Positions 52,905 to 61,413 are shown, counted from the stretch's first letter. The stretch: DNA of 64,000 bases from Rhizobium indicum (GCF_005862305.2 NZ_CP054021.1:2808501-2872500), one strand, 5' to 3'. A program made the numbers and translations. The notes: a model not told the origin generated them from the sequence alone.

Positions 52905-54083
52905 TCAGATGCTTTCTGCGGCGCTGACATCAAGCGATCTGTAGAGATCAATATAATGTCCGGCGACGATATCCCAGGAATAGCCGCGGGCGGCGTCGAG
53001 AAGCTCGGCGCGAACGGCGTCCGGTTGGCGCGAAAGGTGTTCATATGCCGTTTCGATCGCCGTGGCGGCGCTCTCAGGATTGGTGAAATCGGCAAGCATG
53101 AGAACAGGATGCCGGGCGGCAAGCGTAACAAAGGCATCGTTGGCATTCAGCACCGGCAGGAGGCCGGCGCTCATCGCCTCCAGCGCCACCAGGCCGAAAC
53201 CTTCATATTCCGAGGCGGAGGCGAGAATCGAGGCTTCTGCGATGATGCGCCGGATGGTGTCGTTCTCGGGCGACACATGCAGGGTGACGCGGCCGGACAG
53301 ATGACGGCTTTCGATTGCGCCTTCGACATCCGCCCGGTTCAGGTCGGATTCGGCGCCGACGATGTCGAGATGCCATTCCGGATCGCGGGTCTTCAACATG
53401 GCCATCGCATCGAGCAGGTGGTCCAGCCGTTTGTTCACCGAAAATCGGCCGATCGTGACGATGCGGCGCTTTGCCCGGCGTGAAGCGGTGTCGGCAAACT
53501 TGCCGATATCGGCGCCGTTTTCGATCAGCAGGCTGTCGGGCACGATTTCTGAAAACTGCTTGAGGTCGGAGGCGCTGCAGCAGACGACGCGGCGATAGGC
53601 CATCGCCGAAGCGCGGGTCAGCGTCCGGAACCAGATCTTCTTGATCGCCGCGTATTTCCGCGTGTGGAAGAAGCCGCCATGGGTGGTGACGATCATCGGT
53701 TTTCCGTGCAGCAGCCGGCCCCAGGCGAGCGCGTCAAAGAAGAAGTCGATGGCATGGACATGCACCAGATCGGCATCGGCAAGATGGCGGAAAACCTGCG
53801 GTGCCAGCGGATAGCGGCTGGTGCCGAACCAGGGAATGCGCACCACCTCGATGCCGTCGATATCTTCGCGAAGCGGCAGCTTGTCCTCAGGCGCGGTGAA
53901 GAGCGAATCCAGCGTGACGACGCGCACGCGGTAACCACGGCGCACGGTCTGGCGGGCGAGATTGGCGACCACGTCTTCCAGGCCGCCGCGATTGGGCAGG
54001 AATTGGCGCACGACATGGACGATCAGCGGAGCCGTTTCCAACTGCGGCATCGCGTGCACCCTATCTGCCTCGACGATCGACAT
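52905..54083 (-). CDS. GT4 family glycosyltransferase
   Basis: 392-residue GT-B enzyme. The N-terminal domain has VVRQFLPNRGGLEDVVANLA and VHVHAIDFFFDALAWGRLLH, then MIVTTHGGFFHT. The C-terminal domain has RRIVTIGRFSVNKRLDHLLD and ASASEYEGFGLVALEAMSAG, the GT4 donor-binding E-x7-E. The ATG at 54083 has AGGTG upstream. It converges on the flippase fusion gene across a 91-bp gap and probably joins the same glycan pathway, though it is transcribed separately. Confidence 0.92.
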   Translation of the reverse strand: MSIVEADRVHAMPQLETAPLIVHVVRQFLPNRGGLEDVVANLARQTVRRGYRVRVVTLDSLFTAPEDKLPLREDIDGIEVVRIPWFGTSRYPLAPQVFRHLADADLVHVHAIDFFFDALAWGRLLHGKPMIVTTHGGFFHTRKYAAIKKIWFRTLTRASAMAYRRVVCCSASDLKQFSEIVPDSLLIENGADIGKFADTASRRAKRRIVTIGRFSVNKRLDHLLDAMAMLKTRDPEWHLDIVGAESDLNRADVEGAIESRHLSGRVTLHVSPENDTIRRIIAEASILASASEYEGFGLVALEAMSAGLLPVLNANDAFVTLAARHPVLMLADFTNPESAATAIETAYEHLSRQPDAVRAELLDAARGYSWDIVAGHYIDLYRSLDVSAAESI

Positions 54084-54233
54084 TTTTCACCTATCGCTGC
54101 ACGTACCGGCCCGCGCTGATGCGGGCCCCGTGATAACAACGACCAGATATGCCCGGCGTTAAGGCGCGGTTTAGGTGACCGCTTGCGAGGGCCAATCTTC
54201 GCGAAAAAGGTTAACCGTGTCTGACGGGAATTC

Positions 54234-54331
54234 AGAGCGTTTCCGTTTTTCTCGAATCACGGAAACGCTCTATCTCTTTTGTTTTCACGCAATTCCGGAC
54301 GCAAAACCGCTGCGCACTTTTGCTGGAATTG
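54234..54331. repeat. Two-part palindromic mosaic element
   Basis: 54234-54271: AGAGCGTTTCCG / CGGAAACGCTCT palindrome. 54290-54331: CAATTCC / GGAATTG arms around CGCAAAACCGCTGCGCAC then TTTTGC, the type B core. The rest of the 250-bp gap 54084-54333 shows nothing further. Confidence 0.8.
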
Positions 54332-54333
54332 CT

Positions 54334-54570
54334 CTAGAATGCCTTGAAGGTCAGCGTCGTTAGCGAGCGGACGATGCCGGGAATATTGGCGATGTTGTCG
54401 TTGATGAATTTGCCGATATCCTGGCCTTCCTCGATATAGACCTTCAGCAGCAGATCGTAGTCGCCGCTGGTCGAATAGAGCTCCGAGACCAGTTCGGTCT
54501 GGTAGATGGCGTCGGCGACATCATAGGTCTTGCCGGGTGCGCATTGGAGCTGGACGAAGATCGGCTTCAT
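54334..54570 (-). CDS. Stand-alone Lrp/AsnC ligand-binding (RAM) domain protein
   Basis: 78-residue protein consisting only of the RAM domain of Lrp/AsnC regulators (FVQLQCAPGKTYDVADAIYQ, STSGDYDLLLKVYIEEGQDI, VRSLTTLTFKAF), without the DNA-binding helix-turn-helix. AGGAAA precedes the ATG at 54570. Such proteins sense amino acids and form mixed oligomers. It lies 68 bp after the LysR gene on the same strand, next to lysine catabolic genes, so a lysine-related effector is plausible but unproven. Confidence 0.88.
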   Translation of the reverse strand: MKPIFVQLQCAPGKTYDVADAIYQTELVSELYSTSGDYDLLLKVYIEEGQDIGKFINDNIANIPGIVRSLTTLTFKAF

Positions 54571-54638
54571 GAAGATTTCCTGCAAAGTTGTTTGGATCGC
54601 ATAATGGTCGAAAGCGCCCTGCCGATGCAAGCCGTTCG

Positions 54639-55541
54639 TCACGCAGTCGGATTGGCGGTCGCTTCGGCGACGATCCAGTCGCGAAAAGCGGCAAGCGGTG
54701 CATAATCGGCGCGCTCGGGCGGAAAGGCGAGATAATAGCGCTCGCGACTTTCCATTTCACGGTCGACAGCGGCGACGAGATCGCCGCGCCCGATCTCCTC
54801 CTGCATCAGGAATGTCGGCAGCAGGGCGACGCCGAGGCCGGCGATTGCCGCCTGCGCGGCGGTGGCGAACTGGTCGAAGAGCATGCCGTGCACGCTTTCG
54901 AAGGAAACGCCATTGCCGGCGAACCATTGCTCCCAGGCGTCAGGACGCGTCGTCAGATGCAGAAGCGGAACGGCGAGCAGATCCTCCGGTCCTGAGATCG
55001 CATATTGCTTCAGAAAATCCGGACTGCAGGCCGGCACCGTGCGCTCCGACATCAGAAGCGCGAGTTCGGCGCCCGGCCAGTGCGGATGGCCGAAATGGAT
55101 GGCGGCGTCGATCGAATCGAGGCGGAAATCGAAGGGCGAAAGCCGGGTCACCAGATTGATGGTCACGCCGGCATTGGCGGCGAGAAAGCGCCCCAGGCGC
55201 GGCGCCAGCCAGCGTGTGCCGAAGGTCGGCAGGATGGCGAGATTGAGCGTGCCGCCATGCGGATTGGCGCGCAGGTTCAGCGAGGCGCTCGATATCCGTC
55301 GCAGCGCCTCGCGAATCTCGCGGGCATATCCGTCGCCGGCGAGCGTCAGCCGCATGGTCTGGCGTTCGCGCCGGAAGAGCTCGACGCCAAGTTGCTCCTC
55401 CAGCGCGCTGACCTGCCGGCTGACGGCGCTCTGCGTCAGATCGAGTTCGCGCGCCGCTGCCGTCACGCTGCCGGTGCGGGCAACCGCCTCGAAGGCGGCG
55501 AGATGCGAAATCGATGGCAGGAAACGTCTAGACGTCAGCAT
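54639..55541 (-). CDS. LysR family regulator, probable activator of lysine/pipecolate catabolism
   Basis: 300-residue LysR protein (GcvA-like). HTH: HLAAFEAVARTGSVTAAARE then LDLTQSAVSRQVSALEEQLG. The effector domain has LNLAILPTFGTRWLAPRLGR and VPACSPDFL. Start MLTSRRFLPS at 55541 (ATG two codons upstream also possible). It diverges from hglS across about 108 bp that contain a 17-bp palindrome with a LysR-type T-N11-A core, so it likely controls the catabolic genes. Confidence 0.9.
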   Translation of the reverse strand: MLTSRRFLPSISHLAAFEAVARTGSVTAAARELDLTQSAVSRQVSALEEQLGVELFRRERQTMRLTLAGDGYAREIREALRRISSASLNLRANPHGGTLNLAILPTFGTRWLAPRLGRFLAANAGVTINLVTRLSPFDFRLDSIDAAIHFGHPHWPGAELALLMSERTVPACSPDFLKQYAISGPEDLLAVPLLHLTTRPDAWEQWFAGNGVSFESVHGMLFDQFATAAQAAIAGLGVALLPTFLMQEEIGRGDLVAAVDREMESRERYYLAFPPERADYAPLAAFRDWIVAEATANPTA

Positions 55542-55562
55542 GATCATTCCGTTTCAGAATGG

Positions 55563-55579
55563 GCTATTTCCGAAATAGC
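55563..55579. promoter_or_regulatory. Candidate LysR operator between lysR and hglS
   Basis: GCTATTTCCGAAATAGC is a perfect 17-bp palindrome containing TATTTCCGAAATA (T-N11-A), 22 bases upstream of the LysR ATG and 71 bases upstream of hglS. Confidence 0.6.
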
Positions 55580-55649
55580 GATATTTGCGGCTTTGTCGCG
55601 CGTGTAAAGAGGTTCATCCTGCAAAAACGGAATGAGCCGGAGTTTCCCA

Positions 55650-57062
55650 ATGCCGCAAGCCTTCGTTTCCCCAGACCGCATCCGATCGCTGTTTACCGAG
55701 GCGATGTCGCAGATGTACCGGGCGGAGGTGCCGCAATACGGCACGCTGATCGAACTGGTGGCGGATGTGAATGCAGGCTGCCTCGAGAATGATCCCGATC
55801 TGCGCGATCGTCTGGCCGGCGCCGGCGAGCTGGAGCGCATCGATGTCGAGCGTCACGGCGCCATCCGGCTCGGTACGGCAGACGAGCTTTTCACCATCCG
55901 CAGGCTGTTTGCGGTCATGGGCATGCAGCCGGTCGGCTATTACGATCTTTCGGTCGCCGGCGTGCCGGTTCATTCCACCAGCTTCCGGCCGATCGACGAG
56001 GCAGCGCTCAACGTCAACCCGTTCCGTGTCTTCACCTCGCTGCTGCGACTGGAACTGATCGAGGACGAGGGGCTGCGCCGTGAGGCCGAAGCCATTCTGG
56101 CGAAACGGCGGATCTACACGCCGCGCGCCGTCGCGCTGATCGAGCGCCACGAGCAGAACGGTGGCCTGAGCGAGGCGGAAGCGACGGAATTCGTCGCCGA
56201 GGCGCTGGAAACCTTCCGCTGGCATGGCGAAGCGACGGTCAGCGCCGAAACCTACAAGCGCCTGCACGATGCCCATCGGCTGATCGCCGACGTCGTCAGC
56301 TTCAAGGGACCGCACATCAACCATCTGACGCCGCGCACGCTCGATATCGACGCGGTCCAGGCCCGCATGCCGGAACGCGGCATCACGCCGAAGGCTGTCA
56401 TCGAAGGGCCGCCGCGCCGTCATTGCGATATCCTGCTGCGACAGACGAGTTTTAAGGCGCTGGAGGAAACGATCGCCTTTTCGAATGGTGATGGTGCCGT
56501 TCAAGGTACGCATACCGCCCGCTTCGGCGAGATCGAACAGCGCGGCGTAGCGCTGACGGCGAAGGGCCGGGCGCTCTACGACCAGCTGCTCGCCTCGGTT
56601 CGCGGCGAGGTGCAGGTGGGCGCCGGCGGCGCCAAGGCCGGCGCCTACGACGATGAACTCGCCGCGCGTTTTAAGGCACTCCCGGATAGCTGGGATGAGC
56701 TGCGCAGGGCGGATCTGGCCTTCTTCCGCTATTCCGCGACGCCTGCGGGCATTGCCGCCGCGGCCGGCAGCAGGCTGTCCGGCGATCCGGGGGCGCTGAT
56801 CGCCAAGGGTTACCTCGCCTTCACTCCGATCGTCTACGAAGACTTCCTGCCCGTCAGCGCGGCCGGCATCTTCCAGTCGAACCTCGGCACCGACCAGCAG
56901 CAGAACTACGCGACCCGCTCGAACCGTGACGCCTTTGAGGCGGCACTGGGTGCTACCGTTCAGGACGAGCTGGTACTTTACGCCGAACGCCAGGCGGCAT
57001 CGCTGGATTCGGCACTGGCCGCGCTTGGCCTTGCGGACCTGCCGCTGAAGACCGTTGCGTGA
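55650..57062 (+). CDS. hglS: 2-oxoadipate dioxygenase/decarboxylase (DUF1338, HglS/YdcJ)
   Basis: Fe(II)-dependent enzyme converting 2-oxoadipate to D-2-hydroxyglutarate in lysine catabolism, 470 residues. The metal ligands match those I recall from the Pseudomonas putida enzyme: His69 with Arg73 (VERHGAIRLGT), His225 (GPHINHLTPRTLD) and Glu294 (RFGEIEQRG). The ATG at 55650 has GGAG seven bases upstream; an ATG at 55632 is a weaker alternative. It is followed by amaA and amaB, which produce its precursor from pipecolate/lysine. Regulated by the divergent LysR gene by layout. Confidence 0.93.
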   Translation: MPQAFVSPDRIRSLFTEAMSQMYRAEVPQYGTLIELVADVNAGCLENDPDLRDRLAGAGELERIDVERHGAIRLGTADELFTIRRLFAVMGMQPVGYYDLSVAGVPVHSTSFRPIDEAALNVNPFRVFTSLLRLELIEDEGLRREAEAILAKRRIYTPRAVALIERHEQNGGLSEAEATEFVAEALETFRWHGEATVSAETYKRLHDAHRLIADVVSFKGPHINHLTPRTLDIDAVQARMPERGITPKAVIEGPPRRHCDILLRQTSFKALEETIAFSNGDGAVQGTHTARFGEIEQRGVALTAKGRALYDQLLASVRGEVQVGAGGAKAGAYDDELAARFKALPDSWDELRRADLAFFRYSATPAGIAAAAGSRLSGDPGALIAKGYLAFTPIVYEDFLPVSAAGIFQSNLGTDQQQNYATRSNRDAFEAALGATVQDELVLYAERQAASLDSALAALGLADLPLKTVA

Positions 57063-57130
57063 AATGGCAGGTTCAACACTTTCTTTTATGCATTAGTGTA
57101 CCCGCGATTTCGCTCTGATCGGACTGAGCC

Positions 57131-58414
57131 ATGCTGAATGATCCGCGCTCCCACGGCCTCTGGGAAAAGACAGCGCCCGAAGCGCCGACGACCTCGCCTC
57201 TCGACGGCGCGATTTCGGCCGACGTCGTTATCGTCGGCGGTGGTTACACCGGCCTCTCTTCCGCCCTGCATCTTGCCGAAGCCGGGTCGAAGGTGGTGTT
57301 GCTGGAGGCCAAGGAGATCGGCTTCGGCGGTGCCGGGCGCAATGTCGGGCTGATTAATGCCGGCATGTGGGTGATGCCGAACGATCTGCCCAACGTGCTT
57401 GGCCCGGTGCATGGCGAACGTCTGCTCGACCTGCTCGGCAATGCGCCGAAGCTCGTCATGGAGCTGGTCGACAAACATCAGATTGCCTGCGAACTCGAAC
57501 GGAACGGTACGCTGCATTGCGCGGTCGGCGCGGACGGACTGAAGGAGATCGAGGATCGCGCGGCGCAATGGTCCGCCCGCGGCGCAGCCGTGACGCTACT
57601 CGATGCCGCGGAAACGGCAAAACGCATCGGCAGCGATGCCTATGCCGGTTCGCTGCTCGACAAACGCGCCGGCACGCTGCAGCCGCTTGCCTATGCGCGC
57701 GGCCTTGCCCATGCCGCCGTCAAGGCCGGCGTCGCCATTCATACGTCCAGCCCGGTCGTTGCAACGGAGCGTAATGGCAGCCGCTGGACCGTGAAGACGG
57801 CAAGCGGCGAAGTCAGCACGGAGTGGATCATCGTCGCAACGGATGCCTACAGCACCGGCCCGTGGGAGCAGGTGCGCAGCGAACAGGTGCATCTGCCCTA
57901 TTTCAATTTCGCCACCGTGCCACTCGGCCACAATCTGCGTCAATCGATCCTGCCGGGGCGGGAAGGTGCGTGGGATACCAAGGAAATCCTCTCCTCCTTC
58001 CGTATGGATCAGGCCGGCCGTCTCGTTTTCGGCAGTGTCGGGGCGCTGCGCAATACTGGGCTTGCCGTGCACAAGGGCTGGGCCAAACGCGCATTGAAGC
58101 GGCTCTTCCCTGATATCGGCGATGTCGAATTCGAGTGCGAATGGTATGGCCAGATCGGCATGACCGACAATGCGCTGCCGCGCTTCCACAAATTCGCGCC
58201 TGGGGTCGTCGGCTTTTCGGGTTACAATGGCCGCGGCATTGCGCCCGGCACGGTCTTCGGCCGGACGCTGGCGGAGCATATCCTCGGCCGGATTGGCGAA
58301 GCCGATCTGCCGTTGCCGTTGACTGCGCCCATCGAACCGAGCTTCCGCGCGCTCAAGGAAATATGGTACGAAGCCGGCGCTCAGGTCGCCCATTTCGCCG
58401 ATGCCCGCTTCTAA
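57131..58414 (+). CDS. amaA: FAD-dependent amine oxidoreductase, probable L-pipecolate oxidase
   Basis: DAO-family flavoprotein of 427 residues. The dinucleotide motif is VVIVGGGYTGLSSALHLAEAG, followed by GFGGAGRNVGLINAGMWV. The C-terminal FAD contact is GVVGFSGYNGRGIAPGTVFG. AmaA in Pseudomonas oxidises L-pipecolate to piperideine-6-carboxylate. That role is favoured because amaB and hglS, the later enzymes, flank it; oxidation of another cyclic or secondary amino acid is possible. Confidence 0.85.
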   Translation: MLNDPRSHGLWEKTAPEAPTTSPLDGAISADVVIVGGGYTGLSSALHLAEAGSKVVLLEAKEIGFGGAGRNVGLINAGMWVMPNDLPNVLGPVHGERLLDLLGNAPKLVMELVDKHQIACELERNGTLHCAVGADGLKEIEDRAAQWSARGAAVTLLDAAETAKRIGSDAYAGSLLDKRAGTLQPLAYARGLAHAAVKAGVAIHTSSPVVATERNGSRWTVKTASGEVSTEWIIVATDAYSTGPWEQVRSEQVHLPYFNFATVPLGHNLRQSILPGREGAWDTKEILSSFRMDQAGRLVFGSVGALRNTGLAVHKGWAKRALKRLFPDIGDVEFECEWYGQIGMTDNALPRFHKFAPGVVGFSGYNGRGIAPGTVFGRTLAEHILGRIGEADLPLPLTAPIEPSFRALKEIWYEAGAQVAHFADARF

Positions 58415-58440
58415 AGCACAATAAGATTGGAAACACGACA

Positions 58441-59979
58441 ATGACCATCGCCGTCCTCGATCTCGCCACCGAAACCGCCAAGCTGCTTGCCGAACTCGGC
58501 GTCGATGCCGGCCGCTATCACGGCGGCACGCTTTCCGTCACCTCGCCGGTCACCGGCAAGGAAATCGGCAAACTCAGGGAACATTCCGTTTCCGAGACGA
58601 AAGCGGCGATCGAAGCGGCGCACCAGGCCTCCCTCGAATGGCGTGCCGTGCCGGCGCCGAAGCGCGGCGAACTGGTCCGCCTGCTCGGCGAGGAACTGCG
58701 CGCCGCAAAGACGGCGCTCGGCCGTCTTGTCTCGATCGAGGTCGGCAAGATCACCTCCGAAGGCCTCGGCGAAGTGCAGGAGATGATCGACATCTGCGAT
58801 TTCGCCGTCGGCCTTTCCCGTCAGCTTTACGGTCTGACGATCGCCACCGAGCGCTCGGAGCACCGGATGATGGAAAGCTGGCATCCGCTCGGCGTGATCG
58901 GCATCATTTCCGCCTTCAATTTCCCCGTTGCCGTCTGGTCGTGGAATGCAGCACTTGCGATGGTCTGCGGCAATTCCACCGTCTGGAAGCCCTCGGAAAA
59001 GACCCCGTTGACGGCGCTTGCCGTGCAGGCTCTGTTCGAAAAGGCGCTGAAGCGTTTCGTCGCCGAGGGCGGTACCGCACCGGCCAATCTGTCGACGCTG
59101 ATCATCGGCGGCCGTGAGGTCGGCGAAGTGCTGGTCGACCATCCGAAGATCCCACTCGTTTCCGCCACGGGCTCGACGGCCATGGGCCGCTCCGTCGGTC
59201 CGCGCCTGTCGCAGCGTTTTGCCCGCGCCATTCTTGAGCTCGGCGGTAACAATGCGGCGATCGTCTGCCCGAGCGCCGATCTCGACCTGACGCTGCGTGG
59301 CGTCGCCTTCTCCGCCATGGGCACGGCCGGCCAGCGCTGCACGACGCTGCGCCGTCTCTTCGTGCATGACAGCATCTACGACCAGTTGGTGCCGCGCCTG
59401 CAGAAGGCCTACGGCTCCGTCACCATCGGCAATCCGCTGGAGACCGGCACGCTTGTAGGACCGTTGATCGACGGCCAGGCTTTTAAGAACATGCAGGCAG
59501 CGCTTGGCGAGGCGAAGTCGGCCGGCGGCACGGTGACCGGCGGCGACCGCGTCGAAACCGGCTCGACCGAGGCCTTCTACGTTCGCCCGGCGCTTGTCGA
59601 AATGCCCGATCAGACCGGACCGGTCGAGCATGAGACCTTCGCGCCGATCCTCTATGTGATGAAATACAGCGATTTCGACGAAGTGCTGGCGCTGCACAAT
59701 GCCGTGCCGCAAGGGCTGTCGTCGTCGATCTTCACCAACGACATGCGCGAGGCTGAAACCTTCGTCTCGGCGCGCGGTTCGGATTGCGGCATCGCCAACG
59801 TCAATCTCGGGCCATCGGGTGCCGAAATCGGCGGCGCCTTTGGCGGCGAGAAGGAGACTGGCGGCGGCCGCGAATCCGGCTCTGATGCCTGGAAGGCCTA
59901 TATGCGCCGCTCCACCAATACGATCAATTACGGCAGGACGCTGCCGCTGGCGCAAGGCGTCAAGTTCGACCTCGAATAG
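58441..59979 (+). CDS. amaB: 2-aminoadipate semialdehyde dehydrogenase (ALDH7 type)
   Basis: NAD-dependent aldehyde dehydrogenase of 512 residues. Cofactor and catalytic motifs are GIISAFNFPVAVWSWNAALA, the general-base Glu in ILELGGNNA and the nucleophile Cys in GTAGQRCTTLRRLF. ALDH7/antiquitin features such as GGAFGGEKETGGGRESGSDA mark it as aminoadipate-semialdehyde dehydrogenase. It follows amaA by 26 bp. A long in-frame upstream extension back to 58135 lies within amaA and is rejected. A terminator follows. Confidence 0.92.
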   Translation: MTIAVLDLATETAKLLAELGVDAGRYHGGTLSVTSPVTGKEIGKLREHSVSETKAAIEAAHQASLEWRAVPAPKRGELVRLLGEELRAAKTALGRLVSIEVGKITSEGLGEVQEMIDICDFAVGLSRQLYGLTIATERSEHRMMESWHPLGVIGIISAFNFPVAVWSWNAALAMVCGNSTVWKPSEKTPLTALAVQALFEKALKRFVAEGGTAPANLSTLIIGGREVGEVLVDHPKIPLVSATGSTAMGRSVGPRLSQRFARAILELGGNNAAIVCPSADLDLTLRGVAFSAMGTAGQRCTTLRRLFVHDSIYDQLVPRLQKAYGSVTIGNPLETGTLVGPLIDGQAFKNMQAALGEAKSAGGTVTGGDRVETGSTEAFYVRPALVEMPDQTGPVEHETFAPILYVMKYSDFDEVLALHNAVPQGLSSSIFTNDMREAETFVSARGSDCGIANVNLGPSGAEIGGAFGGEKETGGGRESGSDAWKAYMRRSTNTINYGRTLPLAQGVKFDLE

Positions 59980-59993
59980 GCGGGCTGAAAGAG

Positions 59994-60021
59994 AGGCGGC
60001 GCTCGGGAGTGCCGCCTTTTT
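59994..60021 (+). terminator. Intrinsic terminator after amaB
   Basis: GGCGGC / GCCGCC stem with a CTCGGGAGT-containing loop, then TTTTT, 15 bp past the amaB stop. Confidence 0.8.
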
Positions 60022-60051
60022 GTTCAAATCGAGACTTATTCCCTTGTAATA

Positions 60052-60066
60052 TGAAATATTTAGTCA
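60052..60066. promoter_or_regulatory. Possible iron-responsive (IRO/RirA-like) box
   Basis: TGA-N9-TCA in an AT-rich sequence, 35 bp upstream of the -35 element of the iron transporter genes. TGA-N9-TCA is the RirA IRO-box pattern, but it is short and the site lies further upstream than usual, so this is tentative. Confidence 0.3.
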
Positions 60067-60100
60067 AGATATTGTGATGTCTTTTCCTGCCAAGCCAAAC

Positions 60101-60129
60101 TTGAAATTGCCAGTCAGGAAAAATATACG
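60101..60129 (+). promoter_or_regulatory. Promoter of the iron ABC transporter binding-protein gene
   Basis: TTGAAA (60101-60106), 17-bp spacer, TATACG (60124-60129), ending 49 bp before the ATG at 60179. Confidence 0.55.
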
Positions 60130-60178
60130 CCTCTGATCGCCCTTGGAGAGCTCGGGTGACATCGCTACGGAGGCCATC

Positions 60179-61195
60179 ATGAAAATTGCTCTTAACCGTT
60201 TTTCCCTCGCGCTTGCCGCTTCGCTTCTTTCCGCCACCGCGCTTTCAGGCAGCGCCAATGCGCAGGATGAAGGTCTCGTCGTCTACAATGCCCAGCACGA
60301 AAGCCTCGGCCGCGAATGGATCGATGCCTTCACCAAGGAGACCGGCATCAAGGTCACCATGCGCCAGGGCAGCGACATGCAGTTCGCCAACCAGATCATC
60401 CAGGAAGGCGACGCCTCTCCGGCCGACGTATTCCTGACCGAGAATTCGCCGGCGATGACGCTGGTCGATGGCGCGGGCCTTTTCGCTCCCATCGAAAAGG
60501 AAACGCTGGATCAGGTTCCGGATCAGTATCGCCCGGCTGACGGCATGTGGACCGGCATTGCCGCCCGCACCACCGTTTTTGCCTATGACAAGACGAAGCT
60601 CACCGAAGACAAGCTGCCGAAGTCGCTGCTCGACCTCCAGGATCCGGCCTGGAAGGGCCGCTGGGGTGCGGCACCTGCCGGCGCCGACTTCCAGGCTATC
60701 GTCGCAGCCCTGCTGCAGCTGAAGGGCGAAGATGCCACCAAGGCATGGCTGAAGGGCCTCAAGGACAACGCCACCCCCTACAAGGGCAACAGCGTCGCCA
60801 TGAAGGCCGTCAATGCGGGCGAAGTCGAAGGCGCGGTCATCTATCACTACTACTGGTTCGGCGATCAGGCGAAAACCGGCGAGAACAGCAAGAATGTCGG
60901 CATGCATTACTTCAAGAACCAGGATCCGGGCGCTTTCGTCAGCGTTTCGGGCGGCGGCGTCCTGAAGTCTACCCAGCACATGAAGGAAGCCCAGGCTTTC
61001 CTGAAGTTCGTCACCGGTAAGGCAGGCCAGGGAGTTCTCAAGGACGGCACCTCCTATGAATATGCCATCGGCAAGGATGCGCCTTCCAACGACAAGCTCA
61101 CGCCGCTTGCCGACCTCAACGCGCCGAAGGTCGAAGCTTCGACCCTCGACAGCAAGAAGGTCGTCGAGCTGATGACGGCCGCCGGCCTGATCTAA
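60179..61195 (+). CDS. Ferric iron ABC transporter periplasmic binding protein
   Basis: 338-residue FbpA/SfuA-like binding protein. Signal peptide FSLALAASLLSATALSGSAN is cleaved at NAQ-DE. The mature part starts GLVVYNAQHESLGREWIDAF, the ferric-binding family pattern, with VEGAVIYHYYWFGDQ holding the tyrosines that normally bind Fe(III). ADVFLTENSPAMTLVDGAGL is also typical. GGAGG precedes the ATG at 60179. The permease and ATPase follow, separated by a repeat and a terminator-like hairpin, which may raise binding-protein yield over the membrane parts. Confidence 0.9.
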   Translation: MKIALNRFSLALAASLLSATALSGSANAQDEGLVVYNAQHESLGREWIDAFTKETGIKVTMRQGSDMQFANQIIQEGDASPADVFLTENSPAMTLVDGAGLFAPIEKETLDQVPDQYRPADGMWTGIAARTTVFAYDKTKLTEDKLPKSLLDLQDPAWKGRWGAAPAGADFQAIVAALLQLKGEDATKAWLKGLKDNATPYKGNSVAMKAVNAGEVEGAVIYHYYWFGDQAKTGENSKNVGMHYFKNQDPGAFVSVSGGGVLKSTQHMKEAQAFLKFVTGKAGQGVLKDGTSYEYAIGKDAPSNDKLTPLADLNAPKVEASTLDSKKVVELMTAAGLI

Positions 61196-61276
61196 AGCGT
61201 GGCGCGCCACACTTTAGATCTTTGGTTTTCCGCATGTCGTCGTCGCAAAACCGCGGCACACTTTTGCGCGACATGC
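61193..61276. repeat. Palindromic mosaic element between binding-protein and permease genes
   Basis: 61193-61216 (TAAAGCGTGGCGCGCCACAC then TTTA) overlaps the stop codon. A connector leads to 61232-61276 (GCATGTCG / CGACATGC arms around GCAAAACCGCGGCACAC). It is the reverse-complement counterpart of 39064-39164. Confidence 0.85.
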
Positions 61277-61356
61277 TTTGACCTTTCTGCCGCAGGCGTC
61301 TTCCGGCCAAAACTATTGCATTTGGCTCAAGAAAACCTTAGGGCATGACGACATCC

Positions 61357-61392
61357 GGCAACCGCCTTTCAAAGGCGGTTGCCTTCCTTTTT
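61357..61392 (+). terminator. Terminator-like hairpin ahead of the iron permease
   Basis: Perfect 13-bp inverted repeat GGCAACCGCCTTT / AAAGGCGGTTGCC centred on 61370, followed by TTCCTTTTT. It looks like an intrinsic terminator or attenuator within the iron transporter operon and lies inside the longest permease frame. Confidence 0.65.
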
Positions 61393-61413
61393 CAGCGTGT
61401 AAAGGCATCGGCC

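Noticed and set aside
58135..58440. Upstream extension of amaB (614-codon frame)
   Set aside because: The extra codons lie inside amaA in another frame; the ATG at 58441 gives the normal ALDH N-terminus.
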